Origin: an uncultured Acidimicrobiales bacterium
GTDB lineage: Bacteria > Actinomycetota > Acidimicrobiia > Acidimicrobiales > SZUA-35
DNA: 64,000 nt
NCBI GenBank assembly: GCA_937925335.1
Contig: CALEWY010000038.1
Span: 57,546-121,545 of the forward strand
Direction: 5' to 3'
The notes beneath the pieces were generated by a model that saw only the letters and a program-made list of their open reading frames with translations, had not been told where the DNA came from and made no database searches. The number at the start of each line of letters is the position of its first letter. The first letter of the stretch is position 1. Both the position numbers and the translations under genes were made by a program. Positions 25,903 to 35,154 of this stretch are shown one piece after another.

Positions 25903-25951
25903 GACGAAGCCCGGGTTCCCCACCTCAGCAAGTGGGGGCCCGGGCTTCGTC
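25903..25951 (-). terminator. Strong hairpin downstream of the first DUF4214 gene
   Basis: The arms GACGAAGCCCGGG and CCCGGGCTTCGTC are perfect inverse repeats separated by 23 bases. It lies about 45 bases beyond the stop of the minus-strand gene ending at 25995. Confidence 0.75.
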
Positions 25952-25994
25952 ACGGAGTCCGCTGTTACCAGTAGCGGATTGTCATGTATCGCTC

Positions 25995-27947
25995 TTAGAG
26001 AATGTCATCCCCGGTGAAGGGGTCGACGAGGAGTGTCGGAACCTGTGAACCAGACTGACCGATCCAGGAGCCCGAAGCACTCACGAACCAGGTGCCGGTG
26101 AACTCGTTGGTTGCGAGGACGCGGTCGCCGTCCTTGATGGTGAGCATGCCGGTGAGCACGACTTCATCGTCAGCGTTCAGAATCGACTGCACACCATCGG
26201 TGTCCGGGTCGGTGTCGGCGAGCAGGTCGCTCACGTCGACCGAGAAGGCGATCTCGCCAGCCATCACGGCGGTACGAGCGATTGGATCGCCACCGTTCTG
26301 GGTGAGGGTGAGGTCGCTGTACTCGAGCGTCAGCGTGCCGGAGCCGCCGGGCATGTACTCATAGGGCTGGAAGCAGCCGCCGGAGCGAAGGAAGAGGATG
26401 TAGTTCTCTCGACCATCGATGACCGGGTCGGCTGTTTCGTCACCGGTGACCGGCGGGTTCAAGAAGATTCCGCAGTTGACTTCGGCGAGCTCTCGGGGCT
26501 CGACCGTCACCGAAACGGTGGTGGTCGACGAGGTGTCGCCGGTGCCGAGGGTGTAGGAGAACGAATCTCGCTTGTCCTGGGCGTTGTCGGTGTTGGTTCC
26601 TCGGAAGTCGCCGGGAGCGGTGTAGGTCACTTCGTTCGCCGCGTTGACCGAGACGGTGCCGCCTCGGAGGGTGCGACCCTCGACGAACTCGCCATCACCG
26701 TTGGTGAAACCAATGGCGGTGATGTCGTTGCCGTTCGGGGTGTCGTTGCTCAGCAACTCGGTGAACACGTCAGGCGTGTAGTCGCCGCCCTCGGCCGGGT
26801 TGTAGGTGCCGTCGACCTCATCAGGGTTGGCGGTTGCGGCGCCAGCCACGACGTTGATCGTGACCGTGCCGGTGTCGGTTCCACCGTCGTTGCCGACGAT
26901 GTAGGTGAAGGTGTCGGTGCCCGTGAAGCCCGTGGTGGGCGTGTAGGTGATCGAGTTGCCGTCTGCGACGACCGTGCCGTTCGAGGCCTCAGAGGTGCTG
27001 AGCACGGAGGCTTCTTCGGCAACGTCGTTGACGAGCACGTCGATGGTCACGGCAACGCCGGTTCCGGTCGTGGCTTCGTCATCGGTGGCGACCGGGGCGT
27101 CAGGCGTCTCTTCTTCGCCGGTGACTTCGGGGCAGCTCGTTGGAGGGTTGGTGGCGAAGCGGTTTGCGTACTCGGGTGCTTCGCTGAATCCGATCATCAC
27201 TCGGCCACGGCTGAAGGCGCCGCTTTCGAGTTGGTCGAGCCAGAACGTCTCATCGGCGCCACGAGGACGGTTCAAGACGTTGAGGTAGACGGTGTCGACG
27301 AAGGCTGCATCGGTGCTGTCGCCGTAGAGGGTGGTGTATTCGGGAGCACCAGCGAACGCGTCAGCGATCTCGGTGATCGCACGTCCGTTGGCAAACTCGC
27401 CCTTCCAGAAGTCACGGCCACCTGCATCGGGCTCGCGGCCGAAGTAGGCGCAGTAGAGACGGAAGATGGAGGAGTCATCAACGTTGGCGAGCAGACGGTC
27501 GCGGAACTCTTCGCTCTCGCTGAAGCCGACCATGACGGTGCCGCGGGTGCGGTTGCCAGCTTCGATTTCGTCGGCCCAGAAGTCGGTGTCGGCGCTGCGG
27601 CCGAGCACGTTCTGGTAGACGAGCTCAACAAAGTCCTCGGCGCTGAGATCGCTGCCGTAGCGGTTGTTGAACTCTTCGCTCGTTGCAAAGAACTCGGCGA
27701 TGCTGTCGAGGCTGCGGCCACCGTTCAGCTCGCTGACCCAGAACTCACGATCGGCTGCCGGCGGTGTGCGAAGGAAGAAGGCTTCGTACAAGCGGGTGAT
27801 CTGTGCGCTGGGTGACTCATCGGTGACGGCCGCCGTGGTGCCATCTTGGGTTGATGCACTGACGGGCGTGACGGGGATGGTTCCCAGTCCAACGCCACTG
27901 AGCATGGTGCATACGGCGAGGCTCGATGCGAGCTTTCGGGGGTTCAT
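25995..27947 (-). CDS. Secreted DUF4214 / cadherin-like repeat surface protein A
   Basis: The start at ATG 27947 gives a signal peptide (MNPRKLASSLAVCTMLSG, cleavage near VSAS). Residues about 45-275 hold four DUF4214 units (ITRLYEAFFLRTPP, LVYQNVLGR, IFRLYCAYFGREPD, TVYLNVLNRPRGADETFW), each with the FW-xEL motif. Residues about 290-510 hold two Ig/cadherin-like (Big_9-type) domains with VLVNDV and GTDTFTYIV. The last 140 residues are a distinct domain ending LLVDPFTGDDIL, shared only with the neighbouring paralogue here. DUF4214 is often found in S-layer or matrix proteins. No sorting signal or anchor is seen, so it may be released or held non-covalently. Confidence 0.88.
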   Translation of the reverse strand: MNPRKLASSLAVCTMLSGVGLGTIPVTPVSASTQDGTTAAVTDESPSAQITRLYEAFFLRTPPAADREFWVSELNGGRSLDSIAEFFATSEEFNNRYGSDLSAEDFVELVYQNVLGRSADTDFWADEIEAGNRTRGTVMVGFSESEEFRDRLLANVDDSSIFRLYCAYFGREPDAGGRDFWKGEFANGRAITEIADAFAGAPEYTTLYGDSTDAAFVDTVYLNVLNRPRGADETFWLDQLESGAFSRGRVMIGFSEAPEYANRFATNPPTSCPEVTGEEETPDAPVATDDEATTGTGVAVTIDVLVNDVAEEASVLSTSEASNGTVVADGNSITYTPTTGFTGTDTFTYIVGNDGGTDTGTVTINVVAGAATANPDEVDGTYNPAEGGDYTPDVFTELLSNDTPNGNDITAIGFTNGDGEFVEGRTLRGGTVSVNAANEVTYTAPGDFRGTNTDNAQDKRDSFSYTLGTGDTSSTTTVSVTVEPRELAEVNCGIFLNPPVTGDETADPVIDGRENYILFLRSGGCFQPYEYMPGGSGTLTLEYSDLTLTQNGGDPIARTAVMAGEIAFSVDVSDLLADTDPDTDGVQSILNADDEVVLTGMLTIKDGDRVLATNEFTGTWFVSASGSWIGQSGSQVPTLLVDPFTGDDIL

Positions 27948-28131
27948 GGCGCCCAATTGTTGTGTGACGTCGGGGCGTGGGCGAGAGTGCAGTGCCCCAA
28001 GGGTGGATGGTCTGTCCGGCCCAATTTCGCCGCTTGAGAGCGCCATCGGCCTCCACACCGGGCCATTCGAACTCGTGGGGTTGAGGCGGCTCACCCAGAC
28101 ACGCTGCACGGCTCAGCCCCACTGACGCGAC

Positions 28132-28159
28132 ACGGGCCCGGGATGGATCCCGGGCCCGT
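28132..28159 (-). terminator. Perfect GC-rich hairpin downstream of the second DUF4214 gene
   Basis: ACGGGCCCGGGAT is inversely repeated after two bases, about 25 bases past the stop at 28184. With the analogous hairpin at 25903-25951, each paralogue has its own terminator, so they are likely separate transcripts. Confidence 0.8.
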
Positions 28160-28183
28160 CTCGTTCAGATGTTCACGCCTGGA

Positions 28184-30109
28184 TCAGGCGGGGACGGCGT
28201 CTCCGGTAAACGGATCGACGAGCAACACGACATTGTCGCCAGGAGGTGAACCTTGGTTGCCGCCATTGCCGTTCCACTGACCGGCGGCGTCTGGTGTCCA
28301 CATGCCAACGAGATCGTTGGTCATGAGATCGCGCGAGCCGTCAGACAGCGTCAGCGTGCCGGTCAGCGTGAGCTGCACGTCTGCGGCGTAGTCGGTCGGA
28401 TCGATGGGGAACTCGAAGCCGATTCCCGCAGCGGAGGCGACCGGTGTTTGTGCCACCGGCGTGCCGCCAGCCGGGGTCAACTCGATGTCGGCGTACACCT
28501 GTGTGAGACCACCATCGAGCCCGGGCATGGCTGCATACGGCTGGTAGCAGCCGCCGCTTCGCAAGAAGAGCACGAACGAGTTGCGGGTTTCATCGACGTC
28601 GGCCGTTGCCGGGTCGTCGATCCTTGGCGGGTCGAGGAACACGGTGCAGTCGATCTCCTCGATCGACTGAGGAGCAACCTCGACGGTGACCGTTGCGGTC
28701 GATGCCGTTGCGCCCGAACCGAGCGTGTAGGTGAACGAGTCGGTGCCGACGAAGTCAGCGGGGGCGGTATAGGTGACCACGCTGCCAGCGAAGCTGACGA
28801 GGCCGTTGCGCTCGGTCATGCCGTCGGTTCCATCGCCGGGTGAACCAACGGCGGTGATGACGTTGCCGTTCAACGTGTCGTTGTCGAGCAAGCCGCTGAG
28901 TTCAGTGCTGGTGGCCGCGGCGCTCGCCGGGTTGAGCGAGCTGTAGCTGCCATCAACGCTGTCAGCGTTAGCGGTCGGAGCGCCAGCCGCCACGGTGACG
29001 GTCACCGTTCCAGTGTCTGAGCCTGCCGCGTTGGCGATCGTGTAGGTGAAGGTGTCCTCACCCGTGAAGCCAGCGTTCGGCGTGTACTCGATCGAGCCGT
29101 CGGCCTGCACCGCGGTCGTTCCGTTTGCGGGTGTGGAGGCCTCGGTAACCGTGCCTTCGTTGGCGGTGTCGTTTGCGATCACGTTGACGATCACGGCCGT
29201 CTCTGGCCCGGTCGTTGCCTCGTCGTCGGCAGCGACCGGCGCATCACCGGGCACGGCAGTTCCGTCGTTGATCGGGCACTCGGTTGGTGGATCGGTGGTG
29301 AAGCGGTTTGCGTATTCGGGTGCTTCGCTGAATCCGATCATCACTCGACCGCGGCTGAAGGCGCCGCTTTCGAGTTGGTCGAGCCAGAAGGTCTCGTCGG
29401 CGCCCCGTGTGCGGTCGAGCACGTTCGTGTAGACGGTGTCGACGAACTCGGCGTCGGTTGTGTCTGCACCAAACGCGGCCTCGAACTCGGGAACGAGGGC
29501 GAAACGGTCGGCGATGGCGGTGATGTCCTCGCCGTTTGCGAACTCGCTCTTCCAGAAGGTTCGGCCGCCGGCGTCTGGCGCTCGGAGGAAGTAGGCGCAG
29601 TAGAGACGGAAGATCGCCGAGTCGTCGACGCGCTCCAGGAGCACGTCGCGGAACTCGGCACCTTCGCTGAATCCGACCATGACGCCACCTCGGGTGAGGT
29701 TGCCGGCAGCGAGCTCGCCGGTCCAGAAGTCGACACCTTCGGTTTCACCGGGTCGACCCTGCACGTTCAGGTAGACCTGCTCGACGAACGCTTGGTCGTC
29801 GAGATCGCCGTAGGTGTCGTCGAACTCCTGGCCGCTGGCAAAGAAGTCGGCGATGCCCACGAGGTCACGAGCGCCGGAGTTGAGCTCGCCGACCCAGAAG
29901 ACACGATCTTCAGCTGGCGGCGTTCGGAGGAAGAACGCTTCGTAGAGGCGGGTGATCTGGGCGCTCGGTGAGTCATCCGAGATCGCTGCTGTCGTTCCAT
30001 CTTGCGTCGAAGCTCCGGCAGGGAGTGCACCACCTCCCACACCAACGCTGGCGAGCATGGTCATCGCGGCAAGGCTCAAGAAGAGCTTTCTCAAAGTCAT
30101 GACGAACAT
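28184..30109 (-). CDS. Secreted DUF4214 / cadherin-like repeat surface protein B
   Basis: This 641-residue product is a paralogue of the neighbour at 25995-27947 with the same layout: signal peptide (LFLSLAAMTMLASVGVGGG, cleavage near AGAS), four DUF4214 units, two Ig/cadherin-like domains and a C-terminal domain ending LLVDPFTGDAVPA. The start is ATG 30109 or ATG 30100; the frame continues upstream into the antisense of the ABC exporter, which is not credible as coding. A stretch near 29300-29395 is nearly identical in DNA to 27150-27245 of the paralogue, encoding SEAPEYANRF and its neighbours. The function is unknown; a structural surface role is inferred. Confidence 0.88.
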   Translation of the reverse strand: MFVMTLRKLFLSLAAMTMLASVGVGGGALPAGASTQDGTTAAISDDSPSAQITRLYEAFFLRTPPAEDRVFWVGELNSGARDLVGIADFFASGQEFDDTYGDLDDQAFVEQVYLNVQGRPGETEGVDFWTGELAAGNLTRGGVMVGFSEGAEFRDVLLERVDDSAIFRLYCAYFLRAPDAGGRTFWKSEFANGEDITAIADRFALVPEFEAAFGADTTDAEFVDTVYTNVLDRTRGADETFWLDQLESGAFSRGRVMIGFSEAPEYANRFTTDPPTECPINDGTAVPGDAPVAADDEATTGPETAVIVNVIANDTANEGTVTEASTPANGTTAVQADGSIEYTPNAGFTGEDTFTYTIANAAGSDTGTVTVTVAAGAPTANADSVDGSYSSLNPASAAATSTELSGLLDNDTLNGNVITAVGSPGDGTDGMTERNGLVSFAGSVVTYTAPADFVGTDSFTYTLGSGATASTATVTVEVAPQSIEEIDCTVFLDPPRIDDPATADVDETRNSFVLFLRSGGCYQPYAAMPGLDGGLTQVYADIELTPAGGTPVAQTPVASAAGIGFEFPIDPTDYAADVQLTLTGTLTLSDGSRDLMTNDLVGMWTPDAAGQWNGNGGNQGSPPGDNVVLLVDPFTGDAVPA

Positions 30110-30295
30110 GTTACGAACACGTGTCGCCCGTATGGAGTCGCCCACCGAGAACGGGTAGTTCCACCCACTCGTCTTGCTCTGTTGGTGCGGTCTGAGAGCC
30201 CGGCCTGGGGGTGCGGTCTGAGAGCGCTGGTCCGTCGGATCCGCTGATCGAAACCCCTGCTCGGGGTTGGGGTAGACCCGGCTACCTTCGACCAG

Positions 30296-32080
30296 GTGAC
30301 GATCGACGCTCACGAGACAGCCTCGAGCGAGGCTCCGGAATCGGTGGTGAGGCGGGGGCTGCGGCTCGTTCGCGCTCATGTGCGGCTCCACCCCGGCCCG
30401 TTCTCCGTGGCCGTCGCCGGCGCCGCACTCTTTGCGCTGTTCACCGTTGGGGCCACCGTCGTGCTCGGCCGGGTCACCGACGATGTCATCGTTCCGACGT
30501 TCACAACCGGTGAGATTCCCGACAACGCACTGCCCTATGCCGTGCTGGCCGTCATGGCTGTCACCGTTTTGCGAGTCGTCGGTGTCGTCACTCGTCGGTA
30601 TTTCGCTGGCATGACCGCCGAGCGGGTTCAGATGAGCATCCGGCACCAGCTCGTCGATCAATACCTCGGCCTCCCGATGAGCTGGCACCACGATCATCCG
30701 ACCGGCGAACTGCTCGCCCATGCCGATAGCGACACCGAGGTTTCGACCGAGGTGCTCCACCCGCTTCCCTTCTCGCTCGGCGTGGCGTTCCTCGCATTGT
30801 TCGCCGGCATCAGCCTCGTGCTCGTCGATCCGATCCTGGCGCTCGTCGCGCTGGCGATCTTCCCGGCACTCACGCTGTTGAACCGCTTCTATAGCCGTCG
30901 AGTCGAGGCACCGGCTGCGAAGGTGCAGTCGAGTGTTGGCAAGGTCTCGGCGGTGGCTCACGAGAGTTTCGACGGTGCGCTTGTGGTCAAGACCCTGGGC
31001 AGGGGAGAGGCCGAAGCCAAACGCTTTGACGAAGCGACCGATGAGTTGCGTTCGAACCGAGTCACGGTTGGCTACATCCGCGCCATGTTCGAACCCGTGC
31101 TCGACACGTTGCCAAGTCTTGGCATCGTCGCCGTTGTGCTCGTCGGCGTCGCACGGATCGAGGCGGGCGCCGTCCGCCCCGGCGAACTCGTGCAAGTCGC
31201 CTCGCTCTTCACCGTGTTGGCATTCCCGATGCGAGTGCTCGGCTTCTTTCTCGAGATGATGCCGCCGTCGGTTGTTGCCAACGAACGAATCGCCGGCGTG
31301 ATGCAGGCTCGCCATGAGGCGCAGCCTCGTCAAGATCGGCCGCTCGGTGATGGCGCACTCGACGTCGCTGTTTCGAACGTCGATTTCGGCTTTGCCCCAG
31401 GCACACCCGTGCTCACCGACGTCACGTTCTCGGTTCGTCCCGGCGAAGTTGTCGCCGTCGTCGGTTCAACCGCCTCTGGAAAGTCCACGCTCACCAACCT
31501 GCTCGCCGGGCTCGTTCGGCCCGATGCCGGAACGGTGCGCATCGATGGATTGCCCGTCGAGTCGATCTCTTCCGACCAGCGCACGAGGGCGATTGGTCTC
31601 GTGTTCCAGGAGTCGTTCCTGTTCGCAGATTCGCTGCGATCGAACATCGACGTCGATGGGCCGGAATCGACCGAGGCCATCATGGCCGCCGCCGATCTCG
31701 CTCAGATCGCTCGTTTCATCGAAGGGCTGCCGGAGGGGCTCGACACCGTGGTCGGCGAACGAGGTGTGACGCTGTCCGGCGGCCAACGCCAGCGGGTGGC
31801 GCTCGCTCGAGCGCTCCTGCGTAAGCCGCAGGTGCTCATCCTGGATGATGCGACCAGTGCGGTCGATCCGCTCGTCGAGCAGGAGATCCTCGGCAACCTT
31901 CACAACAACCTGTCGATGACCACGATCGTCGTCGCACAGCGCGTGTCGACGATGGAACTCGCCGATCGCATCGTGTATCTCGCCGACGGCAGCGTCGCGG
32001 GTGTGGGCTCACAGGCCGAACTCATGAACCTTCCCGGGTATGCAGCGCTCGTCACGGCCTACGAGGAGCAGGCGGTATGA
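30296..32080 (+). CDS. ABC exporter half-transporter A (permease-ATPase fusion)
   Basis: The 594-residue protein has a six-helix type I exporter domain (residues about 30-320) and an ATPase domain with Walker A VGSTASGKST (about 388), signature LSGGQRQ and Walker B LILDDATSAVD (about 514). The usual catalytic Glu after Walker B is Asp here, as in the degenerate site of heterodimeric exporters. The start is GTG 30296. It overlaps or abuts the second half-transporter, and the two should pair. The exported substrate is unknown (drug, lipid and peptide exporters share this layout). Confidence 0.92.
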   Translation: MTIDAHETASSEAPESVVRRGLRLVRAHVRLHPGPFSVAVAGAALFALFTVGATVVLGRVTDDVIVPTFTTGEIPDNALPYAVLAVMAVTVLRVVGVVTRRYFAGMTAERVQMSIRHQLVDQYLGLPMSWHHDHPTGELLAHADSDTEVSTEVLHPLPFSLGVAFLALFAGISLVLVDPILALVALAIFPALTLLNRFYSRRVEAPAAKVQSSVGKVSAVAHESFDGALVVKTLGRGEAEAKRFDEATDELRSNRVTVGYIRAMFEPVLDTLPSLGIVAVVLVGVARIEAGAVRPGELVQVASLFTVLAFPMRVLGFFLEMMPPSVVANERIAGVMQARHEAQPRQDRPLGDGALDVAVSNVDFGFAPGTPVLTDVTFSVRPGEVVAVVGSTASGKSTLTNLLAGLVRPDAGTVRIDGLPVESISSDQRTRAIGLVFQESFLFADSLRSNIDVDGPESTEAIMAAADLAQIARFIEGLPEGLDTVVGERGVTLSGGQRQRVALARALLRKPQVLILDDATSAVDPLVEQEILGNLHNNLSMTTIVVAQRVSTMELADRIVYLADGSVAGVGSQAELMNLPGYAALVTAYEEQAV

Positions 32081-32124
32081 GCGACGCCAAGACTCTGAGC
32101 CCGAGAACGTGGACTCGACGGTGA
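32077..32124 (+). CDS. Possible coupling leader peptide between the two ABC genes (15 aa)
   Basis: An ATG at 32077 overlaps the stop of ABC gene A (ATGA) and opens a 15-codon frame whose TGA overlaps a GTG (GTGA) at 32121 in the frame of ABC gene B. This chain would let ribosomes pass from A to B. It could also mark a one-base shift in the original start of B. Confidence 0.25.
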   Translation: MSDAKTLSPRTWTRR

Positions 32125-33998
32125 CGAAGAGCGACTTCGAGGACTCGAAGGTGACCAAGAGCGAGATCGATCGGCAGATGGAGGCGACCAGCGAAGGTGC
32201 GCTGTCGGTCTTGCGCCGCGGCGTCGCGGCCAGCCCCGAACTGCGCCAAGGTCTCGCGGCAACGGTTTTGATGGGGCTCTCCATCGCCATTGGACGGCTC
32301 ATCATTCCGATTCTCATCGAGCGCACGATCGACGGCGTCAGCATTGATGAGAGCGGCCAGACGGTCGTCGACCGAAGCACGATCTCGTCTGCGGTCGTCG
32401 TAGCGCTCATCATCATCGTTGTGTCTGGCATTACGTCGTGGGCGGCCCAGCGCCGTCTCGTCGTTCGAGCCGAAGCGGCGATCGCCGGACTCCGGGTGAA
32501 CGCCTTCCGTCGTGTGCACGAGTTGTCGATCGCTGATCACAACGAAACCCAACGCGGCGTGCTCGTCGCCAGGGTGACGAGCGACGCGGATGCGCTTGCC
32601 CGCTTCGCACAGTGGGGCTTGTTCGCCTGGTCGATCCACCCGACGGTGATCGTCGGCACCGTCGCCGTGTTGGCCTTCTACTCCTGGCCCCTCGCGATCA
32701 TCGTCGTGCTCGCCTACGCGCCGGTCATCCCGCTGCTGCGATGGCTGCAGCGACGTCAGCTCGCGGCCTACGACATCGTCCGCACCCGTGTGTCGGAGAT
32801 GCTCACCGGGTTCAGCGAAGCCGTGATGGGGGCAGCGGTCGTTCGGGCCTACGGCGTCGAGAACCGCACGCGAGATCGGCTGCACAACGGCATCAACGCT
32901 CGCTACTCGGCACGGATCAAGGCCAACCGATTCCAGGCCGGTGTGTTTGTGGTTGGCGACATGTTTGGTGCGGTGGCGTTCAGTTCGGTGCTCGTCGTCG
33001 GCCTGCTCTATCGAGAGCAACTCGGGCTCGATGCGGGTGAGCTCGTCGGGTGCCTGTTCTTGACCTCGCTGCTCAACGGCCCAATCGGCGAACTCGGCGA
33101 AACGCTCGATCAAACTCAGACTGCGGTCGCAGGGTGGCGCAAGATTCTCGACCTACTCGATCAGCGCACCGACGTGCCCGAACCGGTCGATGGTGAGGTC
33201 GTGCCCGCCGGCCCGGTCGCCATCGACGCCGAGCACATCACCTTCTCCTACCGAGATGGCGCACCGGTGCTGCGTGACGTGTCTGTCTCGATCCCCGCGG
33301 GGACAAACGTTGCCATCGTCGGTGAGACCGGCTCGGGCAAAACCACGTTTGCCAAGCTCCTGTGCCGCCTCGCCGATCCAAGCAGCGGAACGATCTCGTT
33401 GAACGGCGTTGTGCTGACCGATGTCGCACCCGAGGCGAGGCTGAAGACCGTTCGGATGGTGCCCCAAGACGGATTCTTGTTCGAGACGTCGATCGGCGAG
33501 AACATCCGCTTCGGACGGCCGGGTGCAACGACGGCTGAGATCCTGGAGACGGTCGATTCGCTCGGTCTGCGCTGGTGGCTCGATCGACTCGGCCAGGGGG
33601 ATGCCGAGCAGGGCCTCGAACTCCTCGTCGGCGAACGCGGCGGCTCGCTCTCGGTTGGCGAACGCCAGCTGGTTGCGCTCGTGCGAGCAGCCTTGGCCGA
33701 CCCCGGTCTTTTGATTTTGGACGAGGCGACCTCCGCGGTCGATCCCGAGACGGATCAGGCGCTCACCACGGCGATTCGCCGGTTGGCAGAAGGCCGAACA
33801 CTGATCAGCATTGCGCATCGGCTGGCGACCGCGATTGCCGCTGATCATGTGCTGGTCTTTGATGCCGGGCAACTCGTCGAAAGTGGCCATCACGATGAGC
33901 TCGTTGAGGCTGGTGGAATCTACAGCGGGCTGTATCGAGCGTGGATTGGCAACACATCGACAACACAAAGCCCCGATCTGGCCCATGATGGCGTCTAG
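32121..33998 (+). CDS. ABC exporter half-transporter B (permease-ATPase fusion)
   Basis: The product has about 625 residues if it starts at GTG 32121; ATG 32178 is an alternative and both precede the first helix (GLAATVLMGLSIAIGRLIIP). The ATPase domain has Walker A VGETGSGKTT (about 400), a non-canonical signature LSVGERQ (about 510) and a normal Walker B LILDEATSAVD (about 530). Combined with partner A, this yields one canonical ATP site (B Walker motifs with A signature) and one degenerate site (A Walker motifs with B signature), the pattern of TM287/288- and BmrCD-type heterodimers. Confidence 0.92.
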   Translation: MTKSDFEDSKVTKSEIDRQMEATSEGALSVLRRGVAASPELRQGLAATVLMGLSIAIGRLIIPILIERTIDGVSIDESGQTVVDRSTISSAVVVALIIIVVSGITSWAAQRRLVVRAEAAIAGLRVNAFRRVHELSIADHNETQRGVLVARVTSDADALARFAQWGLFAWSIHPTVIVGTVAVLAFYSWPLAIIVVLAYAPVIPLLRWLQRRQLAAYDIVRTRVSEMLTGFSEAVMGAAVVRAYGVENRTRDRLHNGINARYSARIKANRFQAGVFVVGDMFGAVAFSSVLVVGLLYREQLGLDAGELVGCLFLTSLLNGPIGELGETLDQTQTAVAGWRKILDLLDQRTDVPEPVDGEVVPAGPVAIDAEHITFSYRDGAPVLRDVSVSIPAGTNVAIVGETGSGKTTFAKLLCRLADPSSGTISLNGVVLTDVAPEARLKTVRMVPQDGFLFETSIGENIRFGRPGATTAEILETVDSLGLRWWLDRLGQGDAEQGLELLVGERGGSLSVGERQLVALVRAALADPGLLILDEATSAVDPETDQALTTAIRRLAEGRTLISIAHRLATAIAADHVLVFDAGQLVESGHHDELVEAGGIYSGLYRAWIGNTSTTQSPDLAHDGV

Positions 33999-34037
33999 TG
34001 TGTCGGGCCTACGTGCCCCCTCAGGAGGGATCAATTC

Positions 34038-34301
34038 ATGAAGAAGTTCACTCGTTCCATCGCATCCATTTTCGCCTTGAGCCTCGCTCTGACCGCTTGC
34101 GGCGGTTACGACCGAGCCAGTTTCGTTGAGGACCTCATCGAAGAAGGCGGCGGCGTGATCGACGAGACGCAGGCCAACTGCATCGCCGATGGCCTCGAAG
34201 CACAGATCGGCGAGGATCGTCTCGGCGATCGTGGCTCGCTGACCGCAGAAGAGAACGAAATCGTCACCCAGGTCACCACCGATTGTGTGCTCAACCAGTA
34301 A
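34038..34301 (+). CDS. Small lipoprotein of unknown function (87 aa)
   Basis: The start ATG 34038 follows an AGGAGGG ribosome site. The lipobox LTAC places the lipidated Cys at residue 21. The mature part is acidic and has two cysteines (ANCIAD and TDCVLNQ) that could form a disulfide, with a helical FVEDLIEEGGGV segment. Small lipoproteins of this form with two cysteines are common in actinobacteria and uncharacterised. It follows the ABC pair by about 40 bases and may share its transcript. Confidence 0.78.
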   Translation: MKKFTRSIASIFALSLALTACGGYDRASFVEDLIEEGGGVIDETQANCIADGLEAQIGEDRLGDRGSLTAEENEIVTQVTTDCVLNQ

Positions 34302-34349
34302 CGAGCTCGCTCTCGATTGAACCCGATTCGTTGGGCTCGGACGCCTGCG

Positions 34350-34988
34350 CTACGGAGATCCGTGGAGCAGATTGCGTTCGAGCCCATCGATGATGAATTT
34401 CAAGCCAACCTCGAACTCGGCGTCGCGGTCGACGTGGTTCACCGCTTGGCTGGCAACGGGCAGCTCACCCGCAGGAAGTGATGAGCGGAACGACTCGACC
34501 GTGGCCGCATCATGGCCTCCGATGTCATCGAACCGAGTCCCGATCTCGATCAATGCATGGCCACTGACAAAGGCGACGATCACCAGCAGGATTCGGTTTG
34601 CTTCCTCTGGTTCAAACCCCTCAGCGATGAGTTCCGACAGTGCCCGCTCGGCGACGGCCATCGACGACATCGTGAGAATCGGTCGGGTGGTCACCACCAT
34701 CGCGCAGCGCGGATGGCGCAGCAGCGCTTGGCGAAACGATCGTGAGTAGGTGCGCAGGCGGTCCGGCCACGGCACGTCCATCGGGCGCAGGTCGACCTCC
34801 GCATACACGCGGTCACACGCCAGGTCGATGAGGACCGCGGTGGTCGAGGCAATCGCCTCGACATGGCCAGCAGGAACCGCGAGCTGGGACGCGACGGCTT
34901 CGACCGACACGGCGGCTGGGCCTGACGCATCGATCAAGGCGAGCGCACCGGCGCCCACATCGAGCTCTGTGATTACACGTTCGTTCAT
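34350..34988 (-). CDS. TetR-family transcriptional regulator
   Basis: The ATG at 34988 lies six bases after GAGGAG and is preferred over a start 13 codons upstream. The product has 212 residues. Residues about 8-55 form the helix-turn-helix region (VSVEAVASQLAVPAGHVEAI), and the remainder is an all-helical ligand-binding domain resembling the TetR C-terminal family. Its target is unknown. The gene is convergent with the small lipoprotein and the ABC exporter and divergent from mdh across 166 bases, so both are candidate targets. Confidence 0.85.
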   Translation of the reverse strand: MNERVITELDVGAGALALIDASGPAAVSVEAVASQLAVPAGHVEAIASTTAVLIDLACDRVYAEVDLRPMDVPWPDRLRTYSRSFRQALLRHPRCAMVVTTRPILTMSSMAVAERALSELIAEGFEPEEANRILLVIVAFVSGHALIEIGTRFDDIGGHDAATVESFRSSLPAGELPVASQAVNHVDRDAEFEVGLKFIIDGLERNLLHGSP

Positions 34989-35154
34989 AACTCCTCGACC
35001 GGCGGGCGGCGACGTGAGCAGAGCCAACGTCTGATTCGGCCTTGGTCAGGCTCGCCGATGGCGAGTCATGGTGGCTAGCATCGCACGTTGTCGAGCATCA
35101 GCACCGTCGTGGTGCTGACATTTCTCGCTCGTCCGCAGCGATCCAGGAGAAACC

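Noticed and set aside
30110..31333. Extension of the second DUF4214 gene by about 400 codons upstream
   Set aside because: The extra sequence is antisense to the ABC exporter and lies before a clear signal peptide, so it is not part of the protein.
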